Of a stretch of DNA of 64,000 bases, positions 31,870 through 43,948 are shown in pieces (within the stretch, counting starts at the first letter, position 1; each line of letters starts with the position of its first letter). Below the pieces are notes generated by a model. That model had not been told where the DNA came from. It saw only the letters and a list, made by a program, of their open reading frames with translations, and did no database searches. A program made the position numbers and the translations under genes. This DNA is from Fonsecaea monophora (taxonomy: Eukaryota > Ascomycota > Eurotiomycetes > Chaetothyriales > Herpotrichiellaceae): the NCBI RefSeq assembly GCF_001642475.1, contig NW_019173957.1:124001-188000 (forward strand). The letters are read 5' to 3'.

Positions 31870-33874
31870 CTACCTACACGCGGCGACCACGCCAGGTCTC
31901 TGGTGCGAACTCGGTGTGACCCCGTACCCTGTCCCGGCGGCGGCGGCAGTACTGGTGCTGGTACTTCCCCTCGTCACGACAGACACGGTCCGCTCAGTGC
32001 CGTAGCTGCTCGCCGAGTAGATGCTCGAGGGAGTCGTGCTGTTCTCGCGCCGCCAGACGCGTTGGTGCTGGTAGTGCTGCAGGGGCAGTTGGTTCTGGGT
32101 GGTCGACAACCCGTGGGTGGCGGGTTGTTGGTGGTAATGATGAGGGTGGGGATGGTGATAGTGCCGGTGACGGATGGGGCTCGGTCGGCGGAGGTTCGAC
32201 CGCGAGGTAGTCGCCGATGTTGAGGCGGACCTTGAACGACTTGCCGTCTTGGTGCCTGCGCTGGACTGCGACCTCGCCCTCGGAGTTGTTGTTGAGTGAC
32301 CCGGTGCGCGAGCAGGGATGGCAGGTGCTGTTATCGCCAGTGCTGGTCGGTGAATGGGAGGTGCTGGTGGTGGTACAGAGGGCATTGGTGTCGCCGGCTT
32401 TCTCGGTGAGATTGCTTCCGTGGTGGTCTTCATTGCACGCTTCATCGATGCACATGGTGTTGTTGACGAAGGGTGGGAAGCTTCACCTTTTGTTTTGGGG
32501 GCCATGGCCAATGTAGATGCAGTGTGGACATTTTCGGCCTGGACGCCTCGCAAGTCTGGAGATGACTTTGAATGCAACAGCGATGGTGCCAAACCAGAAC
32601 CGGTGCTCAAAGCTCGAATAGTAGGATCCGCGCTCAACGGCGCATGCTGCAAGGCTGGAGACCAGGTCGGAGCTGGAGCGACTGGTAGAGGTGGGACCTC
32701 GGGTACACCACTATCGCTGGTCGCAGATATCGTCGCAGGATCCCGGCGCAGGTCACCCCTTTCTGGATTGCTATTTGCTCGGCTGCGTGGGCGCATCGGG
32801 GATGGATGAGTCGGACGCCTTGTACTGGCCGAGCGAGAAGACTGCGAGGAGCAGAGGGACGAATTGCGATCATGCAAGTCCAAGCTTTGTCCCTCGGAGA
32901 CCGAGCGCAGGGTGCTCGAATAACGGCTGCCCTGTGACAAGGCATAAGGTTGATACTTGTGCCGGTGGTCGTAGTAGTAGTATTTGTGTGGATAGATGGC
33001 CTTTTGAGACGACAGGCTGTTGCGACGCTGTAGCCATTGTTCGTGCTCCAACCTGCTTGGGCGGCGTTCGGGGATGAGGAAGAGATGGTCATTCTTCTCA
33101 ACCGAGAAAGCAGAACGGCTGCTTGAGATGGAAAGAGCTGGAGCATGTGCCTGGGGAGCATTGCGAGACAGACAAGCACAGTAACAGTTCCAGACACCCG
33201 CTTTACGGTGAGATAGGTGTTGCTGATCCAAGAAGGAGAGGCAGGCCATGAATATGCTAGTAGATTACAGGAGTGTCAGCGAATTTGTCCCACAAAGGAG
33301 ATTCTGAGGATACACTGGGAGCTGACTTACGCCATCAGGACAGACAAAGCCACCAGAGCGCGGTGCAGCCGGCAGGAGAGACCAAATCTCCAGTTGTGCT
33401 CTTTCAAATCATTCTGCCATTCCTCCAAGGGCCCTCTTAGACAAGTGGGTGCTCGGAGTGCGACAAGAAGATTGAGACAGCCCAGGATCATCCAGAGAAA
33501 CACCAGGACTTGGACACACGTAGTACAGAGCGCTTCCAGCCTTGGTGATGCCGTCGAGGGTGATATGGTCTGCAAAACCTTGCTTCTCTGTCGGAACATG
33601 AGGTAACATCGGATCGCCATGATGATAATCGTAAGTAAGGACTGGAATCACAGTTAGGAACTTTCCTCAACACAAGGTATGACTTGAATTGAGCTGTCTG
33701 CTCACGACTGACAAAAGCAATCGACAGATTTACACCTGAAGATGTGGTAGAGCAGACAGCTCCTTTCGCTCGTAGGAACACCGCCGTGCATAGTATGCTA
33801 TAGGCGAGAGTCAAGTTGATACAGACGCTGATGATTCTGTATGCTGTCGTGCTCTTGTTGCCCTGGCTGGCCAT
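31870..33874 (-). CDS. Unrecognised four-transmembrane protein with a long disordered tail
   Basis: Three exons on the minus strand, 33874-33713, 33641-33331 and 33256-31870, give 619 residues. All joins keep phase. Four hydrophobic segments are seen: about residues 12-34, 48-70, 93-116 and 148-167 (ALVALSVLMAIFMACLSFL). The fourth is split by the second intron, and its continuity across the join supports the model. The remaining 450 residues are low complexity, rich in Ser, Pro, Arg and Thr, with Tyr/His runs (HKYYYYDHRHKYQ, RHRHYHHPHPHHYH) and an RSRSAST stretch. The topology of four helices with a disordered cytosolic tail recalls MARVEL-like fungal plasma-membrane proteins, but no signature is clear, so no function is proposed. 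The first donor (GTCAGT) is chosen on phase and is the least certain point. Confidence 0.6.
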
Positions 33875-34325
33875 GATAGTATGCTTCTGATAAGAGAACA
33901 TGTTGCTTTGCCATCAGCTTGGAGAAGAAGATAGTGGCCATCTTCAAGTCCTTTGGCGCGACGCCCAAGGGAACCCGTGAAAAATTCATAGCTGCCATTT
34001 ACAAGAATGCTCGCATAGAATGATAGGCAAGGGTGGGATGAATGTGGTCAAACTGGGGAGCAGGTGGCTGGATAAATTCCTGTAGGAGTTGAGGGGGTCG
34101 GAACAAAGAAATAGAAAAAGAAAAGGGAGGTTTTGGAGCGCAGGGACCCTTGATGACACCAGGTTTCGGTCGAGGAATTTGTCTGTCCTACCTTTCCCTG
34201 CCCTTCCCTTCATGTTTCTAACCCAAACGAGAACCAACAGGGGGTATCATAGAATAGAATGCAATCCAGGGATATCGCCGTTTCGCCAAATGTCCAACAC
34301 TCGTAGCCATCGTGTCATCTGATCG
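33875..34325. other. Intergenic spacer
   Basis: About 450 bp between the start of the four-TM gene and the stop of the RNA-dependent RNA polymerase. A short minus-strand frame (33798-33998) could extend the four-TM gene upstream by an extra exon. Nothing else is seen. Confidence 0.4.
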
Positions 34326-37300
34326 TCATTCCATTTCCAATCCGACATCGTCATCCATCAAGTTCTCTTCATCAACGGCATTCTCCTCGTCACCTCGATC
34401 GTCAAGTGAGCCTTCCAACAAGGCTCTAGCATACTTTGTGTCCACCTTGTAAAAGTCATGAATCTCCGAAACAACGATTCTGATACCACCTGCGTGTCGC
34501 AGTGCCTTCAAGTAACAGAACTCTCGTCCGGCGACATACCACACCCATTCTGGGGAAATTCCTCTTGAGCAGACCGTCTTATGGAGGCACGATGCTTTGA
34601 GGAGAGCCCAGTCGGATAATGGTTGGTCCTGTTCTGCCTTCCAGCGACGACCAAGCTCATGATCCATTCGTTTCGGTTGGATGGCTCGGAACTTCTCATG
34701 CACCGTTTCAATCGCAAGGCGATACTTCTCCCAGTCTCTAGCTTCGTCGGGAGTCGGTTCAATCTGGAGGTTCAGCCTTGCCCATATTGCGTCCACCTCT
34801 TTGATTTGTTCAAGAAGACCTTGCTTACCCTCCAACAAGTCAGTAAGCATCTCCAAGTCTACAGCATCTGGCCCTTTGATCTGTCGGCCCGATAATCCTG
34901 TCGTAGCATCAGAAGTGTGCTGTCCAACCCGAAACCGAGCTGCTTGTCTCGTCTCTGTCCTATGCTTTTCTATCGGAGATGACCAGTAAAGCCAATGTTG
35001 GCTTAGATCCCTATCGTAGTTGAGTACCTTTCCAGCGTCTCTTAGCCTCGCGAACTTTCGTAGCGCCTTTTCTTTCAAGGTCTCGGCAACGTCGAACCTG
35101 AGGTAGTCAATTATGTTCAAGAGCTCGTCTCGCTTCCTCGAGCTTCCGGCTTTATAGGCAGGCTCTTGTAAGCTGCTGGAGCCACTCGATTTCATGCGGA
35201 TTTTGTGCCACTCTTTCTCCGGAAGGTCCCAACCCTGCTTGGTGCTATCGACCAGGAAACCTGCCAGCGCTGCCAGTTTCACGGCACCAGGGTGGGATAG
35301 TTTGTTGGTTTCTCGTGTTTGACTGAGGGCATAAACTAACTTTTCATGTTCTGACGAGCACGAGCCTAGCAAGTTGGGCTGCGCGTTGAAAGCAATACAT
35401 TTGCGGAAATAGGTCTCAAAATTTTCATCGAGTGGGCGTCCTTTTTTGAACATGACTGATAATAGTTCTGAGCGCTGAACCATACCACACTCAATCTCTT
35501 TCGGCATTTGTGGCATCTCGGCGTTGCGAAAATGTCGAACAATCTCTGGGTCCCAGATACATGTTACCACATCTCCTACATACCCACATGGAAACACGTC
35601 AGCCTTTTCTCACCAAAATGTACATGATGAACTGGGATGTCAAGATTAAGGGAAGATGTAGTCTACCCTACGAGACTTACCATCGTAATCGCCGCCAGAT
35701 AGCAGTGAGGCGAGAGGGACAGCACCTTTCTGTGAGAACAGAATAACATTCTTGTAGTGACGCAGCTCATGTTTATAGACAGCTGTGCATTTTTGCATGT
35801 CGGATGCCAGATGTGCTGGATTTCGAGCAACAAGGAGTTCAAGACCTTCGAGCGTGGTTTCTCTGATCTCGGTGACGGGATGTATAATAGGGTTCGAAGA
35901 ACCCAGATACACTTCCCCAGGTGCAAGCACGCCTAATGGATCCGGTGCACAGAAGACTGCCGTAGAATGGGGTATCTGAATCCGCATCTTGTCCGTATAA
36001 TTGGTCATGTAATCGCTGAGTAGACGATAAGCATTGGTGATGAGCTTCTTGCACATTTGCGGATGAAAGCCAGACTCCAATAGGACTTTTATCTGCTCGT
36101 TGTTCTTGGACGGGAACGAGCCCAAGTAGCTCCGAGCCGTAACGCGGGATGTATGTGTATGCTCTTGCATCCAGAGACGAAGCTGTTTCGGATTTTTCAT
36201 AGCGTCTGTGAGAGACGCCGAGAACGATTGAACATCCGACTGCAATTTGTCTCGCAGTATGGAGGGTGGAATCCCCCTGTCTTCGAGGATGGTGATGAGT
36301 TGGATATTCAAATGTGCTTGCTTGCATTCGCTGGCATATTTCAACACCTCAAACGTTCGCAAGGTTGGGTCCGAATCTGCATCATCGCGGTCGCGTGGAT
36401 GTGGTTTGACCTTCAATTGAGACTCGGATACTTCTATCCAGTAGCCTCTGTCGCTGACATCGGCGTGCATGTTTTGGTAATCCACTAACCATAAACCCTT
36501 ACCACCTGAGATGCGTCCTTGGACAGCAGAAGGTGGCTCGCCTTCGCCGCCGTACGCTGCCCAAATCGCTTTGGCGAGTGGGTAAGACATTAAAGCGCAG
36601 CCATCATTCATCACTTTGCTGTCTGAACCGTCAAGAGGCATGTCACCAAGCTCGTCATGTTTGTGTAAAAACTCATGCCGTTTCAGCTCTACCGTAGGAG
36701 TCGTCCTCGAGAATCCAATGCTCCATCTGGAGAACAGTTTAAGATCCTTCGAACCAGAGTTCGCATCGAGGGGCATATGCCACTGCATCACTTGTTGTCG
36801 CATAATAGTGCGGTGTTGACCGTCAGCCTTGAGGTCCGGCACATTGAGTTTCAAGAGAGGTCGTGGCACAATGTCGAACCCGGTCTCTGCGAAGAGGATG
36901 AATCTTGAATGCCGCGATGACGCCTTATTGCGCCGTGCTTTAGACTTCAACTCTTCGACAAAGCATACTCTCCAATAGCGTCCTGCAATGAAATGCGAAT
37001 TTGACGCCAGAAGATCAATGATCTTGTCATACACTGGTGCAGTCTTCGAGCTGAGTGCTCGAAGTTTGTCCGGAATCCTAAAAGCGGGACCGTCAAGAGC
37101 AAGGAATCTGTCAGCACCAAATTTTCGATGGAAGCGGCTTGATTGCACCAGCTGAACGGCATTCAGTCGAAGCTGAAGTAGGCTCTGGGAACCGTCTTCA
37201 TTCCATTGCAAGGTGCCGGTGAAATGGGCGACGCTGTTCGTTCTTATATCCGTGTAGTTGCTTTCTTGCGTAATCCACCGAGGTAGGTTTGATTTCTGAG

Positions 37301-38534
37301 GTAGTGGTTGCACAGCCTTTGCACGACAAAGCTCCTTAACTGTAGCCCAGAAATCTTCACCAGACATGGTAGATATCTTGTTGGTTTCTCCAATCTTCTG
37401 GTATAGGTCGATTGGTTTCAGGCCAAACAAGGGCGCAAGTCGGTGCAATTCCCAACAATACCAAAACGGGACATGTGGCGGTAGCATTGCTTGTATTTTA
37501 AAGGGGCCATTGACTTCGAGACTGGTTGGGTCGAACGGGCTGGCAGCCTTGCTCAATTCACTGAAGGAAGTGGAGAATTGGTCATCATTGAATATCTCAT
37601 TGTAATCTTGAGTTGGAAATAAGTTTTGTGACTCTTCAGCCTGCGAGCTGACCATGGATGTGTCATTCGATATTTGCCCTCCGTTCCCTTCATCGGCACT
37701 CGAGAAAACGGATGACGCGTCAGGAGAAACCGCAGTCTCAAAGCTGATGGGATCAGGAGGTCGGTCTGTGCGGGTTTCTAGACGAGGCTCTGAGATATGT
37801 CTGAATTGTCGGAACTCTGAGAGAGTTTGCTGTCGCTTGTTTTGCTGTGGCGAAAAGTGAGCAGACGGAATCTGAAGTTCAGGGATAGGACTGACCCCAT
37901 TAGGAGAGGCCAATGTGCGCTTTGAAGATATTGAGATAGGGTGTTTCAAGTGTGGCTCATCCAACTCAGTCTCCTGAGCCTCAGATTGCTGCTGGATCTC
38001 GCGTGGTGGGGTTGAGAAGTAGTCTTGCCCCCATGGCGGTGCTTCTTTAACTGGGGTTGTCGGAGCGGTCGCAAACCCCGCGGTCGATGTAGTAGCTGGC
38101 TCGGTTGAGAACGCATCCGAGAGTTTTGCCAACTCGTAGTCCTCTTTTGCTCCCTTCAATATGGCGTATAGAAGTTCTAGAAGTGCGCATCGCTGGGAAT
38201 CGCTCAAACGGACCGGGCCAGCCTTGCGAGCAACGAGACTTTTGACCACGGGCAGCACAGGTAAGGTGCCTGGTTCTTGTAAGGGCTTGAAAACCCATTG
38301 AGAGTGAATTGTCCGTGCGCGCTCCTTGAACTTGTCCAGAGCTGTTTTCGTGGTAGTTGTCTTGAAACAGAGGAATCTGATTAGCTTCGAGCATTTGCCA
38401 GCCAGACGTTCCGACTCATCGGCGGGAGGATCTTCCCCACCACGGAGCTTGGGAAGTCTGAGATCCCATTGTGTATTCAGGCTGTCAATGGTCTGGTCAA
38501 TGTTGTCGCTCATCTCTTTTGGTGTGGGTGGCAT
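34326..38534 (-). CDS. Cellular RNA-dependent RNA polymerase (QDE-1/SAD-1 class)
   Basis: Two exons on the minus strand, 38534-35681 and 35575-34326, give 1367 residues. Cellular RdRPs copy single-stranded RNA into double-stranded RNA for Dicer in quelling or meiotic silencing. Diagnostic stretches are KVMNDGCALMSYPLAKAIW, PSAVQGRISGGKGLWLVDYQ, APGEVYLGSSNPI and the catalytic loop GGDYDGD at residues 947-953. The first 350 residues are poorly conserved, with a Ser/Glu/Gln-rich part. The 105 bp intron cuts the glycine codon inside the catalytic loop, between GGDYD and D. The unspliced reading ends a few codons later without the third aspartate, so splicing is needed for activity. Which of the fungal RdRP paralogues (qde-1, sad-1, rrp-3) this is cannot be told. 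Confidence 0.93.
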
Positions 38535-39642
38535 GGCGATTCTGGTCTTGTACAGACCATCAGCGGCTGAGTGGCTCGTGTACGAGCGAGCTGCAAGAAC
38601 CTGTTCTGGTGTTGTAGCTCCGATTCAGCAGCTAGCTATATAAGCCCCAATTTTAATCCTATGAACACCCGAACTCCGCTGATAGAGCACTGTCAATGAA
38701 GCTCGATTGTGTGCAAGGCTGTGCGTATCGAGGAGCGAAGTGAACATCTTGATGCCTGAGGCATAATCAAGCATCGAGTGGGACAGATGGTAAGTTCGAA
38801 GGCGGGACGAGGGAAAGAGATTAGTGGTAAAGTGAGTGAAAGGGTGTCGTTAGTGACCCCAATGAGCCAAACAGGTGCTCAGGATTCAGGAGAAGGTGCG
38901 GGACGATCCTGGCGATGGTGGGCACCCGTTGACCAGGAGGGAAATCAACTGGCACCCACTGGGCGCATTTCGATCGCTGACCACTGCGTCCACGCGTAAA
39001 GTGGTTCAACCTCGTCAGGCTGACAGGGTCTGGCGCACGGTTCAGGCCATCCCGAGTATTCATCAACACCTGCAGGCGCTGGTGGCGCTGTCTTCGTTTC
39101 CAGCCCAAGAACCCATTTCTGAGCCTCAATCCGTTCGATTGAATCCCTACAATCATGTCCTCGCATTCGCAGCAGCGCTGATTTTTCACTGTCGCAGTAG
39201 CACCATAGTGAGAACTAAGTACGAATCCTACAAAGAAACAAGAGGAAGGGAAAGAAGATATCCGGGAAGAGCATGGGTCTTTTATTTCTGCTTCATGAGT
39301 AGGCTACAAGCACTACCCAAGGACGAGTAGAGAGTATTGGCACTTTATCCATACCGACAGCACAAATGATGCCTAATACGGGAAAGCGGAGGCGTCGGTC
39401 GTGCTCTGCCAGCCAACCATTGCTTGCGACACGCTTGCGACACCATCTGCTTCCTTTTATTACTTTCCACACGATGCACCGAGCACTCCCTGTAGCCCAA
39501 CTGCTTCCTGCTCCTCGTAACTGCTCAAGAATATGCCTCGCCACTCGTCGACCTTGAGAGACTGGGCCAGAGTCGTGGACTCGTTCAATCATCATCAAAA
39601 GAGCATCGTGTACGATTCTCACTTTAAGTCATATTCAGACTC
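38535..39642. other. Intergenic spacer: RdRP promoter and calcineurin 3' region
   Basis: About 1.1 kb between co-directional minus-strand genes. Open frames here are short and overlapping, none recognisable. Confidence 0.5.
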
Positions 39643-41501
39643 TCACTCCTTTCGACGATGGCCACGTGGGTTGGACGATCCACTGTATTGTGTGAGCCAA
39701 AAAACATTGATAGAATGGCAATGAGTGAATGACTTACAAGCTGATTCTCCTTGCCACGCCCTGCAGGTTAGCGTCGTTCTCTGCTTCAGTGGCCGCTCTC
39801 TCCAGTGCAGCTCGCCTATCCTCGGCGCTGCGCTTCTCGATTTCCTCTGGCGACGGTGGGAGGCGTTCGTTTTGGAGATCAACTTTACGAGCGTCCTCAA
39901 AGTTGTGGATCGCCTGCTTGATGCCCTCAGCACCCAACATCAAAGTCCCTGCCGGCAGGCGACCTCCGGATTGAGTCTTCAGCTCAGTGACGCGTTCAGA
40001 TTCTTCACGCAAGACTTGGAAGACCCTGGAAAGTCGCCCAATGGCGAGGATCTTGTTCTTGATGGCTCGCCGCTTGGCTTCTGTGGATTCTGGATCGGCG
40101 CCAAATGGAGGTGTCTCGGGTTCCATGCTCGAGCTCTGTGTATCTTCCTCCAATTCTTCCTTAGAGCAGGTGTTAAGGATGGCAATCAGCATGTCTGTGA
40201 TCTTCTCACCGACGAAAGGTAGAGACCATGTGAAGACATCCATGAAGTTCGGAAGCCAGTAAGGATGAGGGGTGCAGTTAAACTGTCTGATGTTCATAAC
40301 ATTGTTTTCGTATTTGAGCACTGCAGCTTTGTTGTTGTAGACATCAAGGTAGTTTGGCGCGCTGAAGATGGTCATGACACTGGGGAAACCAGTTGTTCGC
40401 GTCTTGCGGTACATCCGATAGCCGGCATCCTGAGCCTCGTGCGCACGAATGATGGAGAGGAGGTTGTTTTTCTCAAGGAAGTTGCAAGCGGCCGGATAGG
40501 AAAAGAAATAGGAGCAGCCCCTGACGTGGTTGTGCACATAGTATTCCCCGGTCTTCTCTTGACCGAATTCCTCCAGAGGATCGGCCCAGAGGATGTCACA
40601 CATGAGGCCATGAGTGGGAGGCTCGCGGAATCGGTCAATCTGGGAGTATTAGCTCAAGCATGGGCCAAATCAGAGTCTCATCACGACTTACGCTCTTGAT
40701 ATCCTCCAGGGTGTGCAATTCTGGGCTTAGGCCACCGTGTATACACAGAAACTGCTTGTTCATGACAGCAGCCAGTGGCAAGGCACAGAAGGAGTCCATG
40801 CATGCGTCGTAGACCTTTTCCGAGTATTTGTGTTTGCATTCGAGTTTGAAGGTGAAGTAGTCGGTCAAATGCCTGCACTCGTGATTTCCGCGAAGAAGCC
40901 ACAAGGTATTTGGGTACCAAATCTTGAGAGACCACAAGTAAAGCACGCACTGGATAGACCGTCAGTACACGAGGTTTCTGAGCAGAACGCGGGGGTCGTA
41001 CCTCAATGCTGAAGTACCCACGGTCGACATAATCCCCCAGAAAGAGATATCTAGTTTCAGCAGGATCCCCGCCTACTTCAAACAGCTTCATGAGGTCAAA
41101 GTATTGTCCATGGACATCGCCGCACACAGTGATGGGAGCATCCATTTCCAGCAGATTTGGTTCCGCCTTCAGGAGTTTTGTACCCTCACTTATGATCCAC
41201 AAGGCTTGCTCTTCAGTCAACCGACCTTCTCGGTAAAAGTGTTGCTTCAGGAAGGACAGGTTCGGCTTTGATCGGTCGCTGGAAGACCAAAACTGTTCGT
41301 TCGTGGGGGGTTGCATGGCCGGAGCCTGGACATCTGCCATTGCATCAGAAATGGCCTTCGCGCGAAACCTCTTGACAACCTACCCTTGCATACTCGTTCT
41401 TGAGTGCTCACCTGGGAGCCATCTTCCATGATATGCAATGTGAAATCAATCTCTGGCACGGGCTTCTTATCCACCACGGCTCTGTGTAACGGGCCATCCA
41501 T
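39643..41501 (-). CDS. cnaA: Calcineurin A, catalytic subunit (PP2B)
   Basis: Five exons on the minus strand, 41501-41384, 41333-41002, 40949-40692, 40639-39738 and 39682-39643, give 549 residues. It is a Ca2+/calmodulin-dependent Ser/Thr phosphatase that activates Crz1 and supports stress and wall responses. Metal and catalytic motifs are GDVHGQYFD, GDYVDRGYFS, LLRGNHECRHLTDYF and CIHGGLSPELH. A calcineurin B-binding helix, a calmodulin-binding segment (KRRAIKNKILAIGRLSRVF) and an autoinhibitory segment (LGAEGIKQAIHNFEDARK) follow. The first join, phase 1, gives EDGSQVSTQERVCKDVQAPA as in Aspergillus. The last exon is inferred from a strong GTAAGT donor at 39737 and continues RRISF with GSSNPRGHRRKE; without splicing the protein would end at RRISL. 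Intron positions within the phosphatase core keep phase exactly. Confidence 0.95.
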
Positions 41502-42418
41502 CGTGATTGTGAGGTGCGCTCCGGGCGCGAACGGTCTTCGAGAGGGATGAAATATACCAGCGCTGAGTCTGCGGAGAGGAAACAAAGATATCGGCGACCT
41601 CTTCAACGGAAATGGTCAGCAAAGTTGATAGGGGCAATGTTAGCGCCGGAGGGAATAATTGTTGCTCGTCCTCGTGCTCAGGAGGTGGTTGAACCGGCGT
41701 TTTCGAAGTGACCTAAGAGGCAGGTGATCAAGTGACGAGGCGGACTTCTCAGAAGCTGTCGCAGAGAAGATTGGGATGCGGTGAGGAAAGATGTTGCCTG
41801 CAAACACGGTGCAAGAGCTGAAAAATAAAAGTGGGCAACAGTTGAAAATCGGGGGCGGCTGAAGCTGTACGAGTCCGATTTGCGACCTGTTTCAGGAGGA
41901 TTGGGATTTTAGGGTCCAGATCCAGTTCAGGCCAGGGCTGAAATTCCCCAAGAAACTAGAACGCACCCAGTCCAACTGCACCAAGCGGTTGCGCCTGCAA
42001 ATAGACAGATGCTTGGGTGATGGATTCGTTCAGTTGCGCAGGATTGATATTTGGGTGAACCTCTGAGAACTAAAAGCACATCGCTCTACGGAGGATCTGA
42101 ATGGTGGACAGCGGGTTCTGTTGATGGAGGGGCAAGGTGGGAGAGATCAGACGCCTTTCATCACCTATGATGATATGGGGTCCGACGTGGTAGCGAGGCA
42201 TGCGCTTCACCTCCATTCGCCATCGTATTACCTTCACGCCTCTGCGAACTTTAGTTTACTACTTGTCATCACCAAAGTCCCAACTCGCCAGATACCTCGA
42301 TGGCCTTTAGGTACAAGTGAGACTCATTCTCCAATCACACTCGAGCTGGCCCGCAGTTGGGCTTGGAGGTCATTTTCCCACTGCCTAAATGTAACCACCG
42401 ATCTCACAACTACCAGAC
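41502..42418. other. Divergent intergenic region
   Basis: A spacer of 917 bp between calcineurin A and the small gene at 42419. A 101-codon plus-strand frame (42121-42426) runs into that gene in another frame and has no recognisable content. Confidence 0.5.
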
Positions 42419-42994
42419 ATGTTTGACACGCACAGTAAGTGCCCAGGCATAGGCCTTCCAGAGCAAGCAACTTCGAGACCGCTAACCACTTGAACAGAGC
42501 CACATCCACTGCTTGCGCAGGTTCCCTTAACTGTCTCGCCCTTTCTGTCGCTGCCGACTGCTGTGACACTGCCCTACACATTTCGATCTGTACCCACGTC
42601 GCTTCCCCCGTCCATCATAGCTGAAAATGGCCCTGGAAAGCCCAAATATATCACATCCTCCTCTGGGCACTCTGCCCATCCAGATGATATCATAAACTCT
42701 TGTAATGCCCTCCAAGATCACCTCAAAAAGACCCTCGAAGGTGCAGACAGAGCCATCAAAGAATGGGAGCAAGAGATCAAGGATCGAGATCTGGCAGAGA
42801 AACGCAGAGTGGCGCCCGGTTGGTTGGATCGAGAGGAGAAGATACTAGAGCCTACAAAGGCGTCCTCGAAGGCAGGGGTAGATCAGAATCTGCTGGACGG
42901 GCAGCCTGGGCATGTCATATCAGCACCCGCAATGTCACCAAGCCGTGAAGGGGAAGAGCTGGATAGAGCTTTTGGAGGTCTCGGTCTCAAATAA
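42419..42994 (+). CDS. Small protein of unknown function
   Basis: Two exons, 42419-42434 and 42498-42994, give 170 residues. The five-codon first exon (MFDTH) joins in phase 1 to KPHPLLAQVPLTVSPFLSLP. The N-terminal half is Pro/Ser/Thr-rich. The middle has a charged helical stretch (KKTLEGADRAIKEWEQEIKD), possibly a coiled coil, and the protein ends with SREGEELDRAFGGLGLK. I do not recognise the family. The short first exon is supported by a good GTAAGT donor and a TTGAACAG acceptor, but an internal ATG could be the real start. It lies between calcineurin A and another small gene on the same strand. Confidence 0.55.
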
Positions 42995-43139
42995 AAAAAA
43001 TTGAGTCATTGTGCCACACCCCGGAGACCTGTGGTTCTTCGCCTAAGTGCAGCTGTTACATGCTCATTTCAAATTGAGGGTTCTGCCAGCAATCGCAATT
43101 GTGCTGCTGGCAATCATCCGGCGCTATCCAGAACGCGTC

Positions 43140-43948
43140 ATGATATTCCTCCTCGCTATCAGAAGAGACACCATGTTCAACTCTACTACTTCTGCAGAAC
43201 AACAACTTCCGCCGGACGCGTTGACGTGGTTTCTCGACGACCCATTCAGGACATGGAACACAACTATACTCTTCATCATCCTATTCTTCGTCCTGTGCGG
43301 CTGTACCATCCTCCTCGGTGCTCGATATGCGGAGATATTCAGATTCGGTACAATTTTTGCCGACGAGCTTCCATTGACTCTGGAAGGGAGACAGGCTAGT
43401 TGCCCATGGCGTGATGGAGATGGAGGAGATGTAGGATGTTTACCCGGCGGAAACCTCCTATTCCAAGCGACAAACTCGCAAGATGACCACCAGTTTGACC
43501 TTAGACGACGTCCAGGAACCGCCAATCTTCAGCCTAATTACGTCGCGATCGGAAAAGTTCGAGAAGGGAAGATCGCGCAGCGACGGGCATCATTGTTGGA
43601 AGCCTCTAGTCGAACCAAACATGCACATGGCCACTTGACATTGAAAACCCTGCCCAGTTCCGGGAACTAGGCTATGGTGTTCCAGGCCAATTTATGGAAC
43701 GGGCCAAGCCGGCATTGCACCCATCCAACCCACTTCGGAGAGGCTACAGCCAGTACGATTCGCATCAATTCGACCATCCTCTCAGCGCGGTGCACGACCT
43801 AATTATGAACACTGGAATCGAGGGACTTCGAGATTTGGCGTGGGGTTACCCTGCTGGTTTATGGCAACACCTGGGAGCGGTTTACAGAAGTCTCGGCGGG
43901 ACAAAAGCAGGGGACATCTTCCACAGTAGGGCTCCTAGATGCCAATAA
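43140..43948 (+). CDS. Small single-pass membrane protein of unknown function
   Basis: The proposed exons are 43140-43430 and 43610-43948, giving 209 residues. One strong membrane segment (TTILFIILFFVLCGCTILLG) follows an N-terminal part with two N-glycosylation sequons (NST, NTT). After the join the frame reads SNQTCTWPLDIENPAQFREL, then continues to a stop at 43946-43948. The intron is proposed because the second stretch is in another frame and both ends are in phase 0. The GTAGGA donor is not strong, and read-through gives a different C-terminus ending near 43668. An alternative start is ATG 43173. No family is recognised. Confidence 0.4.

Noticed and set aside
34326..38534. Viral origin for the RNA-dependent RNA polymerase
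   Set aside because: The GGDYDGD loop, DGCALMSYPLAK and AVQGRISGGKG regions are of the eukaryotic silencing RdRP type, and the gene has a spliceosomal intron; nothing looks viral.
38821..39330. Overlapping frames of 120-150 codons between RdRP and calcineurin
   Set aside because: Both strands are equally open, no conserved motif is visible and there is no splice support.
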